Notes: generated from the letters alone by a model not told the origin. A stretch of 64,000 bases of DNA from Hamadaea sp013361475 (GCF_040654195.1 NZ_JBFAHM010000011.1:310001-374000); one strand, 5' to 3'; shown: positions 7,884-16,765, numbered from the stretch's first letter. Program-made: numbers and translations.

Positions 7884-8708
7884 TCAGCGGCCGTAGCCGA
7901 AGGTTAGGCTGCCGTCGTCGGTTAGGACCACGACCGGGCCGCTGCCCGGCTGCCAGCCCTCCGGCACGACGAAGACGCGTTTGTCGATGCGGTCGAGCAG
8001 CCGCAACCCGGCGTACCGGTAGGACCGGCCGTCGTGGTTCCGCAGGATCGAGGGATCCTCGAGTAGCGCCACCGGTTTGTCACTGGAGACTTCGACGGAG
8101 ATCTTCTCCGTGGCGCTTCCGGCGATGTAGTCAGCGGCGAGCTGGTTGCCCAGCACCTCGGCCCGGTTCGACGCGGTCCAGAACAACAGCACCCCGAAGA
8201 TGAGGACGGCGAATAGCTGCATCGCCGGCGATGGCTCGGGCTGGAACCGAAGCCGGTACGCATAAATGAGCAGACCGAGCCCCGCCGCAAGCGTGACTGG
8301 GAACAACTGGAAGGCCACCTCGTCCCATACAGATCTGGTCGCGTACACGAGAACGGGAAGCGCGATGGCGATGGCGGCAAGCAGCCACGGCACCCAGCGG
8401 CGTGGCTGCCACCCGGCCGCGACCCTGGCGCGGACGGCCCGGTCGGCCGCGACCGCTGCGAGCCCGGCGACGCCGATGGCCAGCAACAACTGCAGTACCG
8501 GTCCCACACTGCGCAACAGGTAGTCCCGAGTGCTCATGCCGAGAATCGACTCGTCAATGCCCAGGGCGGCCGCCTGCGACTCCGCGCGCCGCCATCCGAA
8601 GTACACGAGCAGGGCGGTGATCACGGTGACGTTGGCCAGTAACAGAACCAGTTGCCGGGACAGCTCGCGGGTGGTGGTCGTGTCGGCGGGAGCGGATGTC
8701 TCGGTCAC
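7884..8708 (-). CDS. hypothetical integral membrane protein
   Basis: A 274-residue protein with about five membrane helices (near residues 18-38, 66-90, 107-125, 133-152 and 163-182) and a soluble C-terminal domain of about 90 residues ending GSLTFGYGR. No family is recognised. Its GTG start overlaps the stop of the lipoprotein gene by 4 bases (GTGA, 8705-8708), so the two are almost certainly co-translated and may act together at the cell surface. Confidence 0.75.
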   Translation of the reverse strand: MTETSAPADTTTTRELSRQLVLLLANVTVITALLVYFGWRRAESQAAALGIDESILGMSTRDYLLRSVGPVLQLLLAIGVAGLAAVAADRAVRARVAAGWQPRRWVPWLLAAIAIALPVLVYATRSVWDEVAFQLFPVTLAAGLGLLIYAYRLRFQPEPSPAMQLFAVLIFGVLLFWTASNRAEVLGNQLAADYIAGSATEKISVEVSSDKPVALLEDPSILRNHDGRSYRYAGLRLLDRIDKRVFVVPEGWQPGSGPVVVLTDDGSLTFGYGR

Positions 8709-9304
8709 GATGCCTCGCGGGGATTGTCGGGAGAGGTCAGCCAGTTTTCCTCATACGCGCTTGGCTGCGCATCAGACTTGCGGACGGCACATCTGATCGA
8801 GTCGCGTGACTTGCGGTTGAGGGTGCTAGAGACGGAGCGGAACAGTTCGCACACGTGCCAGCTCGAATATCCCTTGCCCGAACTCTCGCCCGTCCGCCAC
8901 GACACACCGGCCCAACCGGCCGGATACCGATCTTTATGCTGCGCGACCAAGTTCCAAATCTTCTGCGCGTCGGACGTCTTGCCCCGGCACAGCAGGACCC
9001 CGGCCTGGAACAGGATGACGTCACGCGGCTCGGCCAGGTATTTGTAGTTCTCGTCGAGCAGCTCCTGCGCCTTGGTGCAGTGGTCGCCGTCCAGCTCGTC
9101 GTAGATCGCGTTCTCGACGTTCGCATCGACGGAGCGATCACCACCGGGCAGGCCGAAGCCGTAGTTCGGCTTCTTGGACGCTTGTGCGGACGCCACTGCG
9201 GTGGGCGTACCGGCCGGCGGCGTGCAGTCGGCTTGCGAGCATCCGGCCAGCAGCAACGCCGCTGCCGTCAGCAGAGTGCCGAGACGGCGGGTAGGAGTCG
9301 TCAT
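8705..9304 (-). CDS. putative lipoprotein
   Basis: A 199-residue secreted lipoprotein: MTTPTRRLGTLLTAAALLLAGC is a signal peptide with lipobox LAGC. The mature part is rich in aromatic residues and has several Cys residues (DGDHCTKAQELLDENYKYL, LLCRGK, HVCELF). The middle resembles a single TPR-like helical pair, but no family is named. The ATG at 9304 is chosen because it starts the signal peptide. It is the first gene of a two-gene unit with the membrane protein that follows. Confidence 0.75.
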   Translation of the reverse strand: MTTPTRRLGTLLTAAALLLAGCSQADCTPPAGTPTAVASAQASKKPNYGFGLPGGDRSVDANVENAIYDELDGDHCTKAQELLDENYKYLAEPRDVILFQAGVLLCRGKTSDAQKIWNLVAQHKDRYPAGWAGVSWRTGESSGKGYSSWHVCELFRSVSSTLNRKSRDSIRCAVRKSDAQPSAYEENWLTSPDNPREAS

Positions 9305-9754
9305 GAGCGACGACGGTAGCGGCGAATCCGCCTTCCTCGTGACCCTGCGTCGCAATGATGACCATGAACTCCGCGGGCATGAAGGCGTCTGTGAAATGCC
9401 GCCAACGGCCAGCAGGACGCCGCCTGCTCGACCGCCAGGTCGACGGCCTGATCATCAGGTCGGGCAACCGAACCGATGACCCGCGGCCGCGTCGCCCTGA
9501 CCCGCGCAGCACGTGCTCGAGCCGTTCCTCGCCGTGCACCAACGGCCCCCACTGACTACCGTCACCCTGCCCCTTGCTGGAGATGGGCGCGTGGCCGGAC
9601 GATGTCTGGTCGCGGCGGTCAACGGCGAGCGGCAGACGCACGAACTCATCCGCGCATCCCGCGAACTCAAGATCCGCGCGCCCGCGGTCGGCTTCACCGC
9701 TGCGGTTGGCGTCGACGAGGAACGGCCGAGCAGGCCGCCGAACCGGAGGCGTGG
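9305..9754. other. 450-base stretch without a supported gene
   Basis: No start, ribosome binding site and coding pattern agree in this stretch. A plus-strand frame near 9560-9720 (VAGRCLVAAVNGERQTHEL) has some coding character but no recognisable family, and it runs into the 3' end of the ricin-lectin gene on the other strand. Confidence 0.4.
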
Positions 9755-10309
9755 TCAGTACTGGACGAGGGTCCAGCTTTCGCGGAGGTCGGTTGTCTCG
9801 ACGTAGAGCAGCTGAACGGTGGAGCCATTGCCGTCGCCGGCCGGGTAGAGGGCTCTGTTGGACTGGACGCCCTGGATGCGCCGGCCACCGTCGGGCATCG
9901 ATTTGAGCGACCACATCTGGTTGTACTGGGTGGGCGGGTAGCAATCCCAGAGTTGCAGCGGCGTGCCGTCGACACCGCCCCACTGGGCAGGGGCGTCGAG
10001 GCAGGTTCCGCTGGCGTCGTTGATGACTTCGAAGGAATCGTCGGTCAGCCAGTGCAGATACCACATCTGGTTGTGCTGGGTCGGCGGATAGCAGTCCCAG
10101 ATCTGGATGCGGGTGCCGTTGGCGCCGTTGCCTTGCGCTGCGGCGTCCAGGCAGCGGTGGTTGGCGTTGTTCACGATGTAGTACGGGCCCCAGTCGCCTG
10201 CTGCCGGGACATAGTTTGCGGAAGCGGCGGTGGCCGGCATGACCAGGCTCGCGGCGAGTGTGACCAGGCCGAGACCGGCCCGCGTGACAGAACGGATCCA
10301 GCGATTCAT
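9755..10309 (-). CDS. secreted ricin-type lectin (RICIN) protein
   Basis: A 184-residue secreted protein. The signal peptide MNRWIRSVTRAGLGLV... ends near ATAASA at about residue 31. The mature part is a beta-trefoil lectin: two clear repeats carry CLDA, IWDCYPPTQHNQMW or LWDCYPPTQYNQMW (the QxW-type element), and a third, divergent repeat ends the protein. There is no catalytic domain, so it is a stand-alone carbohydrate-binding protein, fitting the secreted pectate lyase and VCBS protein of the window. The ATG at 10309 follows a strong AAGGAG. Confidence 0.85.
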   Translation of the reverse strand: MNRWIRSVTRAGLGLVTLAASLVMPATAASANYVPAAGDWGPYYIVNNANHRCLDAAAQGNGANGTRIQIWDCYPPTQHNQMWYLHWLTDDSFEVINDASGTCLDAPAQWGGVDGTPLQLWDCYPPTQYNQMWSLKSMPDGGRRIQGVQSNRALYPAGDGNGSTVQLLYVETTDLRESWTLVQY

Positions 10310-10761
10310 GGGTGCTCCTTTTGTTCGGCACGGCGGCACCGGGGCCGTCGATGACCGCGATCAGCGATCACACCGGCAGCATCCACCTTCGGCAGTCCCG
10401 GCCGCACGGGACGAAGTCCTGATCCGTTCGGGACAATCCCGCACCGGGATCGGGGCCGGTTGTCGCGGTCGGGCGGATCGGTCACATCGGAACCTGGCCA
10501 CGATCGCTCACGCTCTTGCGCCGTGAGAGTCCGCGGCCCGGCCGTCCGGACCCGGGCCGCCCGCCATATGCCCGTCGGGCTGTGGGGCCTTCTCGACGCG
10601 CCGCCTGATGCGGGAGAGTCGTCGCTGCCTGCGCGCCGATCATGCACCATGAACCCGTGCCGTCTCGGAGTCACCCCTTCGATTGGCCCACCGGAATACG
10701 GCAATTGCGTACAAATGGAAACGAGAGCCGGATATCGCCGAGTACTTGGTGGGCAAAGCTC
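10310..10761. other. intergenic stretch, nothing convincing
   Basis: Apart from the ribosome binding site and presumed promoter of the ricin-lectin gene, no gene is supported. The plus frame near 10700-10770 (IAYKWKREPDIAEYLVG) may be an out-of-frame 5' portion of the partial gene that follows. Confidence 0.35.
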
Positions 10762-11067
10762 ATGGGCGGACGGGGAGCGTTGCTGGGCGTCCCGCTCGGC
10801 AACGCGACGTACCAAAACATCAACTTCGGGCTCTTCCGGATCTTGATCCCGGTCGACCAGTTGTGGGACGCGCTGACGATCCAGGGATACCACGTCCAGC
10901 AGCACGTGTTCGACCCGGTTCAGCTGTCCGGCGCGGCCACGGCAAGCGTTACGGGCAACGTACTGGCCTACAAGTGGCCATGCCAGCCGCCGGCTGGGAC
11001 TCCGGTGACCTATCCGCCACCTCCGCCACGACCGGCTGTCCGCCGCCTGCTCACTCGTCGGCGGTAG
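10762..11067 (+). CDS. hypothetical protein, possibly truncated
   Basis: A 101-codon frame that reads well from ALLGVPLGNATYQNINFGLF through VDQLWDALTIQGYHVQQHVF and ASVTGNVLAYKWPC, then ends in a Pro-rich and Arg-rich tail. No family is recognised and no ribosome binding site supports the ATG at 10762. Coding character in another frame just upstream suggests a frameshift, so this may be the surviving 3' part of a longer gene. Confidence 0.35.
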   Translation: MGGRGALLGVPLGNATYQNINFGLFRILIPVDQLWDALTIQGYHVQQHVFDPVQLSGAATASVTGNVLAYKWPCQPPAGTPVTYPPPPPRPAVRRLLTRRR

Positions 11068-11138
11068 GCCGATCCGAGATGGACAATATCGAGCCCCGGC
11101 TTCGCTAAGCGACAGCGTCCCGACGTCGCGCGTCCTGG

Positions 11139-11918
11139 CTACTCGACGACGGCGAGGACGACCTTGCCGTGTTTGCCGCGAGCTGCAGTGCGGATAAATG
11201 CTTCCCCGGCTCGTGCATGGGGGAAGACTGAATCGATCTCGGGTGAAAGGTTCCCCGTGTCGGCCAGTCGGCCCACCTCGGCCAGGTCCTCACGGTTGGG
11301 TTCGACGATGAAGTAGTCGGCGCCGGGTGCCTCGGCGGCGATTGTCACGATCCGGCCCGCGCGGCTGGCGGAGTGCGCCAATGCCTGGCCCCCCACCGTG
11401 TCGAATAGCAGATCGCAGGGCTGCCCGTCCTCCACCAACACTGCGCCCCGGCTGCGGCCCAGTTGCACCGCCACATGCCCGACACCACCGTGCGCGCCCG
11501 TGACGTAGAAGCGTTCACCGGCCGTCAGCCGGCCATGGACGAACAGTGCCTGCCAGGCGCTGAGCCCGGGCATTGGCAAGGCTGCCGCCTGGACGTGGCT
11601 CAGCGAGCCCGGCTTGGGTGCGAGCACCTCCACCGGCACCAGCGCGTACTCAGCCGCTACCCCGTCGCGGTCGAACGGCGTGAGAGCGAAAACTTCCTCG
11701 CCGGCCGAGAACCCGTCGCTGTCCTCGACCACCACGCCGGACAGTTCATAGGACGGGATCGCGGGTAGCCGGTCGGATGGCCAGTCCAGCTCGCCACGAG
11801 TGATCGCCGCAGCGTGGACCCGAACCAGCGCATGTCCTTGACGTGGCTGGGGCGGCGCAATCTCGTCCAGCCGGAGCCCTTCGATCCCGCCAGGCGCGTG
11901 CAGCCGAATCGCCCGCAT
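11139..11918 (-). CDS. quinone oxidoreductase-like MDR protein with internal deletion
   Basis: A 259-residue member of the medium-chain dehydrogenase/reductase family, zinc-free quinone oxidoreductase branch. The GroES-like domain is complete (PGGIEGLRLDEIAPPQP to YELSGVV) and the nucleotide loop GAHGGVGHVAVQLGRSRGA is present. The sequence then jumps to VLVEDGQPCDLLFDTVGG. Relatives of about 310-330 residues carry some 30-40 more residues here, including the strand that selects NADPH. The frame stays open, so the deletion is in frame, but cofactor binding is probably impaired. The start is ATG 11918. Confidence 0.75.
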   Translation of the reverse strand: MRAIRLHAPGGIEGLRLDEIAPPQPRQGHALVRVHAAAITRGELDWPSDRLPAIPSYELSGVVVEDSDGFSAGEEVFALTPFDRDGVAAEYALVPVEVLAPKPGSLSHVQAAALPMPGLSAWQALFVHGRLTAGERFYVTGAHGGVGHVAVQLGRSRGAVLVEDGQPCDLLFDTVGGQALAHSASRAGRIVTIAAEAPGADYFIVEPNREDLAEVGRLADTGNLSPEIDSVFPHARAGEAFIRTAARGKHGKVVLAVVE

Positions 11919-12091
11919 CGTCACCACCGCCTAGTAAGAATCGGCCGGAAAACGCCCCGTCCGGCACGCTATCAAGGTGATGCCCGATCGGGTGCAGTAA
12001 TTCGTCCAGCCGTGGCGTCCGGGCCAGAAATTGTGGGCCCGTCTGCGAACTTCAGACCACGTTGGCCCCGATGAAAATCCTTGGATGACGG

Positions 12092-12219
12092 TGCTCCGAC
12101 ATGGTCAACGCCCGCGACTGGGCAGCCCGGCACGGGGTGGTCCTCCGGATCGAAAACGCCACGACAACGTCGAACGAGTGCTGGCGATGACCGGCGTGCT
12201 GACGGAGCTGACAGAGTGA
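12092..12219 (+). pseudogene. STAS-domain (anti-sigma antagonist) C-terminal remnant, frameshifted
   Basis: From 12092 one frame reads CSDMVNARDWAARHGVVLRI then ENA; a one-base loss near 12160 shifts the frame, and it continues DNVERVLAMTGVLTELTE to a TGA at 12219. Joined, this is the C-terminal half of a STAS domain, and its last residues closely resemble those of the intact STAS gene at 51787-52086 (GVLTELT in both). The N-terminal half is missing and there is an in-frame stop just upstream. Confidence 0.6.
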
Positions 12220-12650
12220 CCGGCGACAAAGACGAACAGAAACTGGGTGAGCAGCAGTGCCCGGTCGACCATGGTGTTCAGGCTGGCAGCCAGTGGCGGA
12301 GCCCGAGGCGGTCGGCGATCTGCCGCGCGACCTGCGTAAGACGTTCTTGGTGGCGACTACGGTGGTGACGCCGGGGTGCGTCCGCAGGTTGTCGCGCAAG
12401 CGCACGGCTATCGCGGTGACCGTTGACCACCATGAGGCGGTGAGGTCCGCGTCGGCATTCACTTCGTGAGCGACCTCGTCGGCTTGAACCTCTGCGTGGC
12501 AACGCAGGCAACGTGGCTCGTTGGGCATCCGCCGACCGAACATCCTGTGGTCTTCGCACTCCCGAGATGAGCGTGGCCGGCGGGGGATCACCATGTCCAA
12601 TTCTCGCCAGACCAATGCCGTCCGGGCCGCCACCATAGGTTGGTGACCAA
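12220..12650. other. decayed sequence between gene remnants
   Basis: No intact gene is seen. On the minus strand a frame near 12430-12540 reads MFGRRMPNEPRCLRCHAEVQ, a possible zinc-ribbon piece, and another frame near 12280-12400 reads TQVARQIADRLGLRHWLPA. They may be parts of one frameshifted gene, but no family can be named. The stretch 11919-12091 also shows nothing. Confidence 0.35.
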
Positions 12651-12660
12651 GGAGAGCACG

Positions 12661-12891
12661 ATGGACGTGCTGCAGAAGTTCTACGCCGCCGAAGCCGCCT
12701 ACATCGCGGCCGGAGGCAGGGGAAAGGCCTCATTCGACGGGATCGCCGCGTGCCTCCATCCCGGCGTGGTGATGTACCAGGCGCTCAGCCTCCCGTACGG
12801 CGGTATGTTGGCGGGTGTTGCCACCGGCGAGGTGCGGGACCTGTCCGATACATGGGCTCCGCAAACTCTGCGCGTCGGCGCCACGCCGTGA
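12661..12891 (+). pseudogene. truncated NTF2-like (SnoaL-fold) protein
   Basis: The gene has a proper AAGGAG ribosome binding site and ATG, and begins MDVLQKFYAAEAAYIAAGG then ACLHPGVVMYQALSLPYGG, the start of a small alpha+beta barrel protein of the NTF2/SnoaL fold. After about residue 50 the sequence stops matching such proteins and a TGA comes after 76 codons, where the family needs 120-140. It is most likely a truncated remnant, and the WXG-type gene ends 2 bases further on the other strand. Confidence 0.5.
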
Positions 12892-12892
12892 T

Positions 12893-14242
12893 CTATTCCA
12901 GCCGCCGGAGCAGGCCGCCCATCCGGCTGCCCGCCTGGAGGTCGGCCGCCTGGTAGTTGTCCGCGATCTCCAGCAGTGCCGAAGCCGCGTCGTGGAATCG
13001 ATCCCGGGCTGCGCCGAGGACCGCGGACAGGTCGTCCCGGCACGCTTCCCACGAGTCTTTGAAGAGCGGGAAGTGGTTGCTCAGCCAGCCGGGCAGGACC
13101 ATGCCGCCCAAGCTCGCCGCAGCGCTGCCCAGCTGATCCGCCGCATCCGGTAGCTTGCCGGTGCCGGCCGCCCGCAGATCACCCAGTTCTACCTGAACGT
13201 TGCCGGTATACTCACCGAAGCTCTCGCCTCGGGTCACGGTGGGCCGGGCCACTTTGATACACGCGCTGGATAAGGTCAGCTCCCGATGCGGGTGCGCCGG
13301 GTCGTAGCCGCAGGTGCCGATGTCTGGTGGCGGTCCAGGCTGCACACGGTCGCGATTCAACGCATCGGAGAGATCCGTGTCGTACCCCGCGATCCGCGTG
13401 TCCAGCCGATCGAGGTTCTCGTTGACCGACGTGATCACGCTCTCCGGGATCAAGCCGTGCCCGTCGAACTGCCGCGAGATCTCCCACTCGGTCTCCGGGT
13501 CCGAATCGGACCCCGCGACCAACGAGCCGATGCCGGTGACCAGCGAAATCGTGCCCAGACCGACTGCCAGCGGCCCGCCGCCCAGCGTCAGGCCCGCGCC
13601 AGTCGCGGAGATCGACAGAAAGTTCAGCACGCCGACCAACGTTGGTTCACCGTTGTACGCGGAGGCCGCCGCCTCGGCGATCATCAGCACGTTGGCGCGC
13701 GTCTCCTTGATCTTCCGGCGCAGCAACTGCAGCGAATAGTTCAACTCCTGCGCGTACGCCTGTTGCAGCACCACCGCCAACTGCAACGGGTCGCCGATCA
13801 CCAGTTGGAAGTTGCGAGCAGCCGGCCCGGTCCACTCCTCCTCCGTCACCAGATCCCGCACGTCCATCAAATAGTCCTGCGCGGCGCCGATGCGCCCGAA
13901 CACGGTCTGCGCCGTCAACCCGGATCCGGCGCCCAGGCCGCCGAGTTCATCCTGGTAGCCGGCGAGGGTTCGGATCTGCCGGAGATCGAAATCCCGGAAC
14001 ATTTCCAACCTCGACACGAGCCGCACGACGTTGGTCATGAACACGTCGTAGCGCACCTGCATCGGGTCATCCCGATCGAGCGTGTGGTGCACAGGCGTGC
14101 CGGTGCCGAGGGCCTCCACATACTCCAGCCGCTCGGCCGGTCCCACGACGATGTTGAACAGCGACAGGTAGCGGCGAAACGACTGCTCGGCCGCCTCTCT
14201 GAATTCCTCCGTCTGCTCCGTCAGGTCTTCATAGAAGCCCAT
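12893..14242 (-). CDS. WXG/ESX-type protein with central hydrophobic segment
   Basis: A 449-residue protein, mostly predicted helix, that starts MGFYEDLTEQTEEFREAAEQ. Near residue 137 it has EEWTGPAARNF, the W-x-G...AA..F pattern of type VII secretion substrates. Residues 202-243 form a Gly-rich hydrophobic stretch (LTLGGGPLAVGLGTISLVTG) that could be a membrane hairpin. The C-terminal 90 residues again look like a WXG100-type helical pair ending with ALLEIADNYQAAD. No signal peptide is seen. It may be an ESX-exported, membrane-inserting protein or effector; no toxin domain or immunity gene is evident. The start codon is uncertain because no ribosome binding site is clear. Confidence 0.65.
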   Translation of the reverse strand: MGFYEDLTEQTEEFREAAEQSFRRYLSLFNIVVGPAERLEYVEALGTGTPVHHTLDRDDPMQVRYDVFMTNVVRLVSRLEMFRDFDLRQIRTLAGYQDELGGLGAGSGLTAQTVFGRIGAAQDYLMDVRDLVTEEEWTGPAARNFQLVIGDPLQLAVVLQQAYAQELNYSLQLLRRKIKETRANVLMIAEAAASAYNGEPTLVGVLNFLSISATGAGLTLGGGPLAVGLGTISLVTGIGSLVAGSDSDPETEWEISRQFDGHGLIPESVITSVNENLDRLDTRIAGYDTDLSDALNRDRVQPGPPPDIGTCGYDPAHPHRELTLSSACIKVARPTVTRGESFGEYTGNVQVELGDLRAAGTGKLPDAADQLGSAAASLGGMVLPGWLSNHFPLFKDSWEACRDDLSAVLGAARDRFHDAASALLEIADNYQAADLQAGSRMGGLLRRLE

Positions 14243-14494
14243 CAAAGAAGAGTAGGAGGATGCCGCCTTGAACGCCAGCCGTCGAGCCGACACCACGTGG
14301 CGGACCGGCGAGGAGTGTCGCGAGATCGACCATCCGCCGGTGCCGTTGGCGCGTCGGATGGCAGACTGACCCGGCCTCGCGCTGCTCACTGTGCGTCTCG
14401 CCGGGTCGACGTGAATGCTTGCGTCGATGGCAGACGTCGGCGCACTGCTGCGGCGGATCGCGCCGCGCGTACGCGCTTTTGTAGAGTGGCGCAC

Positions 14495-16018
14495 ATGGCG
14501 CGCCCGACTGACGACCCGGTCGCCGCCGAGTGGGTCACCTTCCGGGGCCTGACCACGGCGGGCCGTTCCGCCGAGGTATGCGCTCTGGCCGATCGGATCG
14601 TCGCCGAGTGCGACGATCCGTTGCATGTCGGCCAGGCTCTCATCGAGAAACTCGCCGCGATGATCAACCTCGGGCAGGTCAATGATCGGCGTGTGAGCGC
14701 GGCCGCTCTGGACGCGATCCAGGAAGCGCTGGGCCGGGCCGAGCCGCATCTGCGGTTGACCGGCGAGTTCTACGTCCTGTCCGGCGTCGTGGCATACGCG
14801 AACGGTTCGCTCAGCACGGCCGTCACTCACCTGGTGCGGGCGGAACGGTTGCTGCGGCAGATGACCGAGCTGACCGTCGCCGCCGCCGACACCTGGCACG
14901 ACCTGTCGGTCAGCTACTCGACCATGGGCTTTCACGCCAAGGCGCTGGACGCCATGCGGCAAGGCCGGCGACTGTGCCGCCGTGCCGGCCTGCCCGAAGC
15001 GCTGTGTGCCTGCCTGGAAAGCAAGGTTCGCGCCGCGCTCTGCGAAGATCACCATGGGCGTACGGACCAGGCGATCACCGGGCTCGAAGCCGTCGTCCGC
15101 TTCGGTCAGGCCCACGCCGCCGACCTCGGCGCGCTGGACGTCGGCTTCTGGGCGTACGCCGCCGCACGCCTGCCGACGCTGGGCATCTCCGTCCCGGCGG
15201 TCGCCGTCCCGCAGCAGGGCAGTGATCCCGAGTTGAGCCACCTGAGCCATCTGACCGCAGCCTGTGCCGCCATCACGGGAGGCGAACCGGACAAGGCACT
15301 GGACCTGTTGGCCGGAGTCACCGACGCACTGGACGTGTTCGGCGCGGCCGAGATCGGCCGCCTGCGGTCCATCGCGTACGCCGCCCAAGGCGACTATCGC
15401 GCCGCGCTCGCGGAGGAACGAGCGGCGATGGCAGCGGCCGCCACCGGTGACCGCGAACTTCGGCAGCGCTATCTCGGCTCGGTCGGCATGACGCTGGACC
15501 AGGAACGCCTGCGTAAGGTGGCCCAGCAGCACGCTGTCGACGCCCGGTCCGACCCGTTGACCGGCCTGCCGAATCGGCGTCACCTGGAAGCGTTCGTCGC
15601 CGCCCTCGCGGTGAGCAGGACTCCGGCGGTGATCGGCCTGCTTGACCTCGATCGGTTCAAAGCCGTCAACGACACCCACGGCCACCCGACCGGGGACCTC
15701 GTCCTCCAGCAGGTCGCGGCGATCCTGGCCCGTAACACCCGCCCCGACGATCTGCTGTGCCGGTTCGGCGGGGACGAGTTCGTGTTCGTCCTCCCCACGA
15801 CAACGCTTGACCAAGCCGTCCGGATCGGTCACCGGATCACCCAAGCCGTCGCCACGCACGGCTGGCAGACCCTTGCCGAGTCCACCCCGGTTACGGCCAG
15901 CATCGGCTGGTCCTGTTTGACCGGCGGCGACCTCGTCGCAGCGCTTCGGGAGGCGGACCGCGAGCTTTACCGCCACAAACGCGCTCGGCACGTGGCCTCC
16001 GGCGGCACGACCGCCTGA
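14495..16018 (+). CDS. diguanylate cyclase with N-terminal TPR-like region
   Basis: A 507-residue cytosolic protein. Residues 1-345 are helical repeats of TPR type without membrane helices. Residues 351-500 are a GGDEF domain that makes cyclic di-GMP from GTP: DPLTGLPNRRHLEAF opens it, LLDLDRFKAVNDTHGH carries the metal-binding Asp, and the active site is an intact GGDEF (425-429). An RxxD product-inhibition site (RPDD, 416-419) lies exactly five residues ahead of it, so feedback control is expected. The ATG at 14495 is chosen, without a strong ribosome binding site. It is divergent from the WXG-type gene, with about 250 bases of shared regulatory region. Confidence 0.9.
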   Translation: MARPTDDPVAAEWVTFRGLTTAGRSAEVCALADRIVAECDDPLHVGQALIEKLAAMINLGQVNDRRVSAAALDAIQEALGRAEPHLRLTGEFYVLSGVVAYANGSLSTAVTHLVRAERLLRQMTELTVAAADTWHDLSVSYSTMGFHAKALDAMRQGRRLCRRAGLPEALCACLESKVRAALCEDHHGRTDQAITGLEAVVRFGQAHAADLGALDVGFWAYAAARLPTLGISVPAVAVPQQGSDPELSHLSHLTAACAAITGGEPDKALDLLAGVTDALDVFGAAEIGRLRSIAYAAQGDYRAALAEERAAMAAAATGDRELRQRYLGSVGMTLDQERLRKVAQQHAVDARSDPLTGLPNRRHLEAFVAALAVSRTPAVIGLLDLDRFKAVNDTHGHPTGDLVLQQVAAILARNTRPDDLLCRFGGDEFVFVLPTTTLDQAVRIGHRITQAVATHGWQTLAESTPVTASIGWSCLTGGDLVAALREADRELYRHKRARHVASGGTTA

Positions 16019-16179
16019 CTGGCTTCCGGCCGGCCTCGCTGCACTGTGGACTGGCGTGCCTTCTGCACAGACGTGCGGCATAGCTCCAAGCAAGATCCTG
16101 TGTGGACTTTTCGCCATGGGTAGCGCGATCGGCCCGGAACGTACACAATGTCCGACGTCCCTCGGTTTGGAGATTGTCA

Positions 16180-16758
16180 ATGCGTTGGAAGAACACCCTC
16201 GTCGTCCTCGCCACCGTCGCCTGCACCACGCTGCTCATCCCGGGACAGGCGGACGCGCACACCTCCGTCGTCAGCGGCTCGGCGCCGTGCGATCAGTCCG
16301 GCAAGCGGACGGTGACGTGGACCATCAAGAACAATTGGCACAGCGAAGAGACCGTGAAGAATCTCTCGCTCAGCCCGCAGCCGCTGGGCGACGCCAGCCC
16401 TGGCCTGCCGACCACCATCACCAAGAACGGCAGCTACACCTTCTCCTATGAGGTGCCCGCCGACGTCAAGAAGATCACCATCTCGTTCACGGCGAAGTGG
16501 CCCGACCGGTACCAGGAGGACGTGAAGGGCTCCATCGGCGACCTGCCCGCCTGCCCGAGCCCCAGTCCCAGCGCGAGTCCGTCGCCGAGCCCGGTGCCCA
16601 GCAGCGCCAGCCCGGTCCCGCCGAGCCCCACGCCGAGCAAGCCCACTCTGCCCACGACGGGTGTCGCGCTGCCGGCGCTGCTGATCGGTGCGCTCGTGCT
16701 GATCGGTGGCGGTGTCCTGTTCGCTGTCATCGGACGTCGCCGCCGCCTGGAGGCGTAA
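16180..16758 (+). CDS. LPxTG-anchored surface protein
   Basis: A 192-residue cell-wall protein. The signal peptide (1-26) ends at QADA/HTS. A compact domain (27-125) with two Cys residues follows, then a Pro-Ser-rich stalk (126-156), the sortase motif LPTTG (157-161), a membrane helix (ALPALLIGALVLIGGGVLF) and an RRRR tail. It should be attached to peptidoglycan by a sortase encoded elsewhere. GGAG lies 7 bases before the ATG at 16180. The folded domain is not recognised; its YTFSYEVPADVKKITIS strands suggest an Ig-like sandwich. Confidence 0.85.
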   Translation: MRWKNTLVVLATVACTTLLIPGQADAHTSVVSGSAPCDQSGKRTVTWTIKNNWHSEETVKNLSLSPQPLGDASPGLPTTITKNGSYTFSYEVPADVKKITISFTAKWPDRYQEDVKGSIGDLPACPSPSPSASPSPSPVPSSASPVPPSPTPSKPTLPTTGVALPALLIGALVLIGGGVLFAVIGRRRRLEA

Positions 16759-16765
16759 TCCGCAA

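Noticed and set aside
9138..10331. A 397-codon minus-strand frame over the ricin-lectin gene
   Set aside because: The lectin gene in the neighbouring frame has a signal peptide, ribosome binding site and QxW motifs; the longer frame has none.
12893..16180. A 1095-codon open frame on the minus strand
   Set aside because: Only the part to about 14242 has protein-like character (the WXG-type gene). The rest is antisense to the well-supported GGDEF gene and is a by-product of high GC content.
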